From Volvox africanus (lineage: Eukaryota > Chlorophyta > Chlorophyceae > Chlamydomonadales > Volvocaceae), in contig BSDZ01000103.1 in assembly GCA_030268105.1 (NCBI GenBank), forward strand, positions 62,001-126,000: 64,000 nt of DNA. Reading direction: 5' to 3'. This document shows, piece after piece, positions 56,870-64,000 of the stretch. The translations under genes and the position numbers were made by a program. Numbering within the stretch: position 1 is the first letter of the stretch; the number at the start of each line of letters is the position of its first letter. A model generated the notes under the pieces. It was not told the origin of the DNA. It ran no database searches and was given only the letters and a program-made list of their open reading frames with translations.

Positions 56870-58047
56870 CAAGAGTAGTCGTGTTCTTCGGGAGTACACA
56901 GGCAAGAATGTTACATGTATTAACATGACCCAAAGACACAGGCCAAAAATGGCGCCACAGTAAGTAATATGTCATCATAAAAAATCTAGACCTTATGTGA
57001 AATACTACAAAGTAGTGCAGATAACGCTTATGATCATGTACCCTCGATGTAACGAATCCTGAATGCATGAGTCGACGACACTCAATTGTAATTGAGAATC
57101 ACAGTCGCCGGTCATGTCATCAGATTGTAACACCCCTAACCAAGCCTGGCAATAGGGCTGTCAGACTTAATTAGCTGGGCCAATGCTTGGCTGGCACATA
57201 GAGGATTGTGTGTTGAATAGCTATGTACTTACGACCACTACTTGTTATTGCTATGATTTATTATTTTTAGCATGACTTATAATCGGCTCCTGGAGAATGG
57301 GTTGACGAATTGTTGGGGATCAGGTCACACAATCCTTACCATCGTCTATCGGGTAACAATGCCATGGTACAATTCTCTGGGAAGGCCCCAGACACATGCA
57401 TCATTCTTCGCTGTACAGGTGTAAGATGTGTATGTGTAAATAGTTCATACATGCCGCACAAAGAAGCAAGGTGAGAGAAGCAAGCCCACAACCACTCCAC
57501 GAAATCAGCCTGCCTATGGGACATGAAACCTAGCTGGTGCCACTGCCACTAACCTGCTAAACTACCGAATCTTGGATTGCTTGATGAGTTATAAGGGCCA
57601 TTTAGCTTGAACGAGGGAGGTTAGCATCCTAATTGTCAGGTCAGTGAGCTCTTTATGGTACCATCACCTACTTCGGCAATATAGTTACCTGGCAACCCAA
57701 TTTAGCTTACATATAAGTTCCCCTCACTTCACTTCAGATTACATATTACCCCAGTTCCGAGCCCATTATAAGGAACATGGTGGTCCACCATCTTTTGCGA
57801 CAGAATAACGACCTTGCTTTTTCCTACTTCCTTCTCGCATGGTTTCAGTTTTGCCATCCAGAAACTCATCATGTTTGATGCATTATCCCTCGGCCCAATG
57901 TTGCACTCAGAAACCATGGTGGACGACATATATTAATACGAGGTAGGATGCGTGCGTAATCAAGAGTCTTCACAGGCACATTCCTGTCTTTGATCTTTTC
58001 GCTTATTAACAATCACTTCGCTCACAGCATCATTTCAATCATCCAGA
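56870..58047. other. MCM9 downstream region, no recognised gene
   Basis: 'tgtaacacccctaaccaagcctggcaatagggctg' at 57127 resembles the start of an LTR. A 66-codon minus frame (57929-57729) has no family resemblance. Confidence 0.4.
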
Positions 58048-61000
58048 TCAGTCAAAAGGTGCAGGCAGCATCGGTGGTGGAGCAGGCAGCAAATTGGTCA
58101 GCCCCAATGCAGTAAGCACCACACGCTGATGCATAAGCAGCTCCTGGTCTGGGTCGCTAGGAAACCTGGAGAGGCAATTAGATAGCAGCGGTATGAAAAT
58201 AGCCTGCCCACTGCTTCATATGTTGTGGTAGATCACGCAAACAAGTATAAGAAACCGCGCTGCTTCCCCTGACGCCCTCATGGACTATCCCTAATAGAAT
58301 GTAGCACCATGTTTCTCTTTCAGCAGCAATTTGTGGGGCCTTCAATCTGCTGACCCGAAACATTTTCCCATGCGTTTCCCGTTTCCTTGGACCTACCTTG
58401 CACAGGTGACGTTATCGCCTCCAGATATGTGTAGCAGCTGCTGAGAGGTATCGGCCAATACCACTGCTACCACAGCATCCCGTAGCAGGACCCGGTTGCT
58501 GCACACCAGGCGGGCATGCGCCTGCAAAGGTGTTGTAAAAGACCCAGCATCAAGTAGTCATTGACAAGTCAACAGGAGCCTCGGTTTGCCATCATCGGGC
58601 TCTGAAAATTGGAATCCCGTCATTTCTCAATAAAGACATAGTAGGCTCCTTACGCACCTGAGATATCCGGATGAGGCTTTCCAGTGCGCGAATGGTGGAC
58701 CTGCGATTTTCCATGCAGCCGGCACCCTATGAGAATAATTACTGTCCTTCAAAGCGAGTTCATTTGCTTCAGCACAGATGCTCAGACACTACGCGGGGGT
58801 AGGATGTTACTCAGTGTGGGCTTGCACCAACCTGGCAGCAACACGTTCTTCTGCACGTCGCATAGCTGAATAGTACGCAACCAACACGCGCTCTGCCTGT
58901 TGGGAAAACCAAAAAAGAGCATATGCCAAACCTCACAATTGCGTACAGTTCATGGAAGCAGCATCCACGAAGGATAACAACTTTAATAGCGACATATGCA
59001 GTTTTCCGTGCTCCGAAAGGAAACAGGATGAACGCTAAGGCGATTTCCTAGGGTTGTAGGGTTGTAGATTCCTAGGTTTGGCTGTCATCTGCAAATGTCG
59101 TGAAAGGTTACTCCTCTCCCGCATATTAACCAGATGCTGCATGGGGTGCGATGGAACCCCGAGTGTACCTTACCTCTGGGGTCATCACAGGGGGCATACG
59201 CCCGCGCACCCATAAAATGTAGGCTCGAATCACCTCAATAGTCCAAGCGCTTCTGGCATCCCCGCTGCTGCTGGTGACCATGACGCCTTCAGGAGCAAGA
59301 ATCCTTGCGTGTTCAACGCCTTCTGAGGACTGGTCTTGCATAGGCTTCAGTGCTGCCGACGCCAAACCTTGCACATTTCCAGAAAGTTGGGCCGCTACAC
59401 GCTGTGCAATACTCATTTGGCCCTGGTCAACTGGCAATGGGTTTGGAACAGACAGGTTGTCCACAGAAGCTGAGGACCAGAGTCCCGCGCCCTCCAGCCC
59501 ATCGTTGGAAACAAGTAATAAATTCGGCAGCGTGGCCTTCAAGTCGGGGGGCGCTGGGAGCGCCGCAGACTGCTTTGCACCCGCGCCTGACACAGCTGCA
59601 TGTTCAGAACCTCCTGTAATGCTCCGCCGTGCCAGAACGTGCCCCGCAACTAACTTGTCCCAGTCAGGATGGCGTGGGTCGGCCAGCAGCAGCACCAAGT
59701 CAAAGCGGGAGAGTAAGGGGCCCTCCATACCGGTAATCTCCGTGAGAGGCCGAGAGCACGTGATCGTTGTGCCCGGACGTGGGTTGATAGCACCAATTAT
59801 TGCCGTGCGAGTACTCAAGCTGGTTACCAAACCAGCCTGCGGGACAACGACATGGCAGCCGTGCGTTGGGTGTGCTGGAACGCAACGCTTCACATGCGCT
59901 GAAGGGCCGAACGGGCGACTTACTTTTGCGACGTGCACAGTTTGCTGCTCCATGGCTTCATGTATAACGGCACGCTCCGTGGGTCGAATGCCATCAAACT
60001 CGTCTATACAGCACAGGCCACCGTCCGCAAGGACCTGAGTAATGCAAACGGAATGGCGTTTGTATTGGTCGTAGAACTCCCCTCCAGCAGACACGATTAT
60101 AAAAGAATTACCTGCAGCAAACCCTAAGCAGCAACTGCGTGCTGCTGCGCAACGAGATGTCAATCAGGCTCCTACGTGCAAGCACGCTGGACTTAACGTT
60201 AAGGAAATCACCGAAATGCCAGCATGTTAATCACGATGAAACTCGCTTTGATAGAACAGCAAAGCATCACTATACATGTACACTGCAGGCAACCGCCACT
60301 GGTCCTCGCAGCCTTACCAGTGCCCCGGCCTCCAAGGCCCAGCTGTTCCCCTCGCGCACCGCTGACACAGTAAGACCCGCACCGCTGCTGCCCCGGCCGG
60401 TAGTCAGCACGGCACGACCTGGACTCGCCTGGCAGGACCACTTCATGATCTGCGACTTGCCTGCAAAGCGCATTTACGCGACAAACACTCACTTAGCTAT
60501 AAGCGGGTTTGCAAGCATTCACGTGTTAAGGATGTCCCGTCCGCATATTACCAGAACGTTTCACCCTAAACACCTACAAACCCAAAGTAATCTAACGGCT
60601 GCAGGGTCCGCAGCGGAATTCCTCACCAGTGCCGGGGTCCCCAACCAGCAAAAGATGTAGCTCCCCACGAATATGGGTGCCGCCTTCACCCCGGCGTGCG
60701 ACCCCCCCAATCAGCACCAGCAAAACTGCAAGTTTGACCGGAAGCAGTCCTGCGACGCCTGGACACACCCCAGCTAAAATCTTGTTCCTGCCCAAAAGCG
60801 GCTTGTCCGCGTGAGCCTGCCAGAAGTCCTGGATTACAGACAGATGTCAATTCATGGCGTGTCTGCAACAAGGACCGCAGATTGGGTTTGCCCGACATTC
60901 AAACACACCTCGAAGAGCGCTACAACTTCCGGGGTTGCTTGGGGTCCGGGGTTTGCAGAGCTGCCCCAGGCATCGGGGAGGAACGGTGGCATGCTGCCTG

Positions 61001-62967
61001 GGCATTGCATCCCCGGATGCTCAATTTCCGATCGTCCTCGTCCCCGCCCTCTGTTCCATGCTGTAATGTTGTTGGCTATCAACACAAGCTCCAGTTCGCA
61101 CCGCTGCCCGGGTATGGTACTAAGCCAGCGTGGCACGAGCACCCCAATCACCTCGACGCCTTCTGAAGATCAGAGCGTCAAAGGAGGTCAGGTAAAGACG
61201 TTAATATAGTAGTTAAGAGCCGCAAAGGCCTCTCGAGATGCTGAGAAGGTGCTCCTGCACCTTTATATTGTGTTGGTGTGTCACACGTACGTGTACGACT
61301 ACTACAGTTCACGTGATATAGATCAACACAGCCATTCTGAATTACATACAAAAAGGATATTGACGGCTGTGTACGTCCTGATCCCTATGCATGCCCTTCT
61401 CAAGCACACTTACGCCCTGGCTTCACGGAATCCGCAAGCTCATCCTGCGTGCAGTAACAAACACTGCATATTGGGCAAATTGAAGTCTCTAACCAATCCG
61501 CAAGCAATGTGGAGTCACGATGGCCGTCAGCAACGCCCGCCGAGCAACTGCTACGTACCTGTAGTACAACTGTCAAGGACGCTGGCGGCTCTCCAAGCCC
61601 AAGGCATGCGGTAGCGGCCTGAAGCAAATTCATCAAGTCATGCACTGACACCGTGCCTAGGCCGCTGAGCACAGCACCCACATTTTTTCATCAGATGGAC
61701 ATTGCACGTGCATTTAACCTCATAACTGGACATCCGGGCCCACCTGTAGCCGAATCTCCTGATAGCCGCTGTAGATGCTGATGTCTGGGACCTGCGACGT
61801 ACATGATCCCCTGGGACAAGCTGGGATGTTCGCCACGTGTCTGCACAAGTGTAGCTTTGGCGCAAACCTGGGTGCACAGGCCGCATTTTACCTTTTTGAA
61901 CTTGCTCCCTGTGCACGGCTGGCTCCGCTGCAAATGCGCAGAACAGAAGCTTAGGCAAAATACGTCACTACGAGACCATCTGTATCCAAGGCCTAGACTG
62001 ATTAACAAAGCTATGGTTGCCCTTGTGTTGTGACCTAGGGAATACCTGGACGGGGCAGTTTTCGGGCACGTCCACCGCTCCACCGCTTTCAATTGAGCAC
62101 TTAAGCCCGAACCTGCACGAAAATGCCGTCAGGCCAGACCCGGTCCAGCTGCATGAATATTACAAGCCGCAAAGGACGTGCTTAAATTTCGTTTTCTCAC
62201 CGTCCTTTGCATCGCGTACATTCGTACACCTGGTTGCTCTCCCACATGCGAACCGGCGAACCCCGAACAATGGTTCCGGTAACGGAGAGGAGCTGGTGCA
62301 ACTGAGCGCAGCCCACCCGAGAGAGGGGTGGCCGTAATGGGCCCACCCGGGGATCCAGACTTGACGGCAGGCCCACCAGGCGAACGTGGACGTTATCATA
62401 CACGTTTAATAGCGGTGCTGCACCAGCCCCCTCGGCACTGCCATTCAGGTCCTGTCGCCCATCCTCATAACGCCGCTCTATAATGTTCTTGATCTCCTGG
62501 CAAGCAAATGGAAAAGTAGTGGAATTCCCAAATGCAACGCAGACGCGGCCGTGGAAGGAGCCCCTCACCGACTGGGCCTGGAGCGTCGCGTCATCGAGCA
62601 AAGCAATCACCTCCAAAGGCCGGGCGTATAAAGCTTGAGCAAGCTTCAGTTGCAAATACCGCGTTGTGAGCGTGCGGTGCGTACGACCATCTGGTGGTTC
62701 ACACAACTGAGTTGCTGGGATCACGGACTGCCCGCAAATCACAACGTACCTCTGGCTCTTGATTCGCCAACGCAATCACCGACAGTGGTAAACCCAAATG
62801 TTCCTCCGGAGCAGCATTGCACCTAAGTATCCGCTCCAGTTCCTGAGATATTGACGTCCATCTGTTTATTATTCAACCAATAAAGGATTCAATTTTGATG
62901 TAATATCTCGTACCTTGGCGCAACATTTTAGTAGGACCCGCAATGCCGCCGCGCGTATAACGTCCAT
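58048..62967 (-). CDS. MCM9: MCM9 DNA helicase, 17 exons, about 861 residues
   Basis: MCM-family AAA+ helicase that acts with MCM8 in homologous recombination and mismatch repair. Proposed exons: 62967-62914, 62842-62750, 62643-62201, 62112-62046, 61927-61892, 61791-61744, 61618-61559, 61444-61414, 61162-60909, 60828-60627, 60460-60318, 60034-59924, 59836-59174, 58896-58828, 58726-58658, 58521-58397, 58165-58048. All introns are GT-AG and all phases match. Motifs: [15 protein letters not shown], zinc finger CTRC...C...[31 protein letters not shown], Walker A GDPGTGKSQ (split by an intron), [13 protein letters not shown], Walker [33 protein letters not shown] (arginine finger), [13 protein letters not shown]. 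It is MCM9 rather than MCM2-8 by VTGTIVR, CCIDEF and the VGDPGTGKSQ context. It lacks the long animal C-terminal tail and has an insertion of about 120 residues after the arginine finger. Start ATG 62967 and the end of exon 5 are the least certain points. Confidence 0.93.
59174..59836 (-). CDS. MCM9: MCM9 exon 13: sensor 1, arginine finger and insertion
   Basis: Largest exon (221 codons). Begins [20 protein letters not shown], then [21 protein letters not shown] low-conservation Ser/Ala-rich stretch follows (about 59620-59260) before [19 protein letters not shown]. The overlapping + strand frame of 254 codons is a shadow. Confidence 0.92.
60627..60828 (-). CDS. MCM9: MCM9 exon 10: start of the AAA+ domain up to Walker A
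   Basis: [20 protein letters not shown] through [15 protein letters not shown]; donor G|gtgagg interrupts the Walker A glycine codon, completed by GC|AAG in the next exon (60460-60318). Confidence 0.93.
62201..62643 (-). CDS. MCM9: MCM9 exon 3: N-terminal OB-fold region
   Basis: [19 protein letters not shown], then [20 protein letters not shown] and [15 protein letters not shown], ending in the first zinc-finger pair CTRCKG. The acceptor is inferred as caactgaag|CTT to join phase 0 with exon 2; upstream sequence stays open to 62775, so the acceptor could lie further up. Confidence 0.88.
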
Positions 62968-63950
62968 GAGCGCATCTAGAGCCTGCCTAATAGCTTCCCA
63001 TTGTACCGGGTCGCCATTCCTGAGGTAAGAATGCTTGGCGCAAGCGCGATGCTGCTATGGCCTAGTGATACAGGTATGTTCAACAGCCTGTTGATTGTGA
63101 AAGGATACGCAAGATTTTTGGTTACAGAAATGAGACTGCAGATGAGACTGCAGATGAGACTGAGCTCAGAACTCCCTTATAGCCGCTGAGACTCCTGTCA
63201 CTCTCTAGTTTCTACCGAGCAGGCGAGTTGGCTGTCAGTAGCCAACAGCCTAAACAGAAACGTACGGCGTGTTCCGAGGAGGCTTGTCCTGTCCTAAAAC
63301 TGCAGAAATTAATTTAAAGTGTGTCATCTACATATGAAACGTCCCCAAAGAACGGGTACGTAGCATTGCTCTATTCGATTCTTACAGCGGGCTCAAAGTC
63401 TGCAACTCTTCGAAGGGGCCCGATGTGCCGATAGATGCATTGCGATTTTGTCGTAAGGTAAAAAGACTATACGAGAGCTGGACGGTGCGTTCTCGCGCTG
63501 GAACCATTTGAAAAATGGGATCATCAATGCTAGGTGCAGCTTATGGTGTAGTATTGTCACACCTCAAGACTGTATTGCTTCTTAAAACCTGTCTGCTTAT
63601 CAGCGAACGTTTTCCTTCTGCTTAGACACAGCCAGATGCCGTCTGGGGAGGCGCCAACGTGCTGGCGTTCAGACGATCTGCGAACCCACTTAAGGTCCAC
63701 CTCACTTCATCTAGGGTTGTTTGGGTTTGAGCTGCCAGGACAAAGTTCACATTGCATATTGCGTTAGACTGGAGCTTGTGGACTGGGAAGTGAATGCGCG
63801 TGCAACTGCCGGAAGGAGCTGGCGAACATGTCGGGTGGGTCGGGCGGTCATCACAGTGGTGCTGTGCAAGAGCTCGCAGGTTTTAGTGCTCAACAATCAA
63901 AGTCTATGCGCCGCATTACCCGTGGACGTTTGACCAGTGTCTGGGTACCT
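62968..63950. other. MCM9 upstream region
   Basis: No clear promoter motif. An 11-12-bp tandem (gagactgcagat) lies at 63130-63165. Frames are short. Confidence 0.4.
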
Positions 63951-63951
63951 A

Positions 63952-64000
63952 CCTCTGAAAATCCCATGGCCATTAATAGCTGCATCCCCTTGCCGCCTCG
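63952..64000 (-). CDS. Possible exon of the next gene at the window edge
   Basis: RGGKGMQLLMAMGFSE followed by donor-like gtaggtacc. The LL.AMGF pattern is like UBA/PUB-type domains, but 16 codons are too few for a call. Confidence 0.25.

Noticed and set aside
59274..60038. 254-codon + strand frame
   Set aside because: Lies across MCM9 exons 12-13 and their intron in antisense; no domain.

Overview
Eukaryotic nuclear DNA, most probably from a green alga (chlorophyte). The grounds are a split gametolysin-type (M11) metallopeptidase with a QExxH site fused to a Ser-Pro-Pro-rich, cell-wall-type linker, a canonical GT-AG MCM9 gene of about 17 exons, chromodomain Ty3/gypsy elements, and short tracts of the CCCTAAAA telomere motif known from Chlamydomonas relatives. 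The species cannot be named from the sequence. Only two host genes can be assembled with confidence; most of the rest is mobile or repetitive. || LAYOUT. 1-6.5 kb: a decayed Ty3/gypsy chromovirus. 6.6-33.7 kb (minus strand): one large M11 peptidase gene. Ten exons can be chained with matching splice phases and in the domain order expected for the family, followed by a Pro-rich exon and a galactose-binding-like exon. Its introns hold almost everything else in that stretch: three Ty3/gypsy remnants, miniature LTR elements, a family of hairpin-ended repeats, long palindromes, and two fragments of bacterial genes (class I lysyl-tRNA synthetase; YhcG/DUF1016-type nuclease). 34-37 kb: degenerate Ty3/gypsy and Ty1/copia debris. 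37-44 kb: mostly unassigned, with a tafazzin-like C-terminal exon carrying a 1-nt lesion and a tandem duplication. 44.7-55 kb: a 2.1-kb near-perfect palindrome (diverged flanks to about 2.7 kb) and three copies of a tyrosine-recombinase-like ORF, C-rich low-complexity DNA, a second 2-kb palindrome with a 76-bp minisatellite at its centre. 55.9-56.9 kb: a tandem array of a 295-bp TRIM (4 LTRs, 3 internal regions) between perfect 5-bp target duplications. 58.0-63.0 kb (minus): MCM9, complete or nearly so. || HOW THE PARTS RELATE. MCM9 and the M11 peptidase are independent host genes (DNA-repair helicase; secreted matrix protease). The elements are nested and give relative ages: TRIM LTRs sit inside an older LTR-like repeat, a hairpin-ended repeat interrupts a gypsy element, and the gypsy elements lie in M11 introns. 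Exon joins are inferred from splice signals, phase and family resemblance only; no transcript or database search was available.
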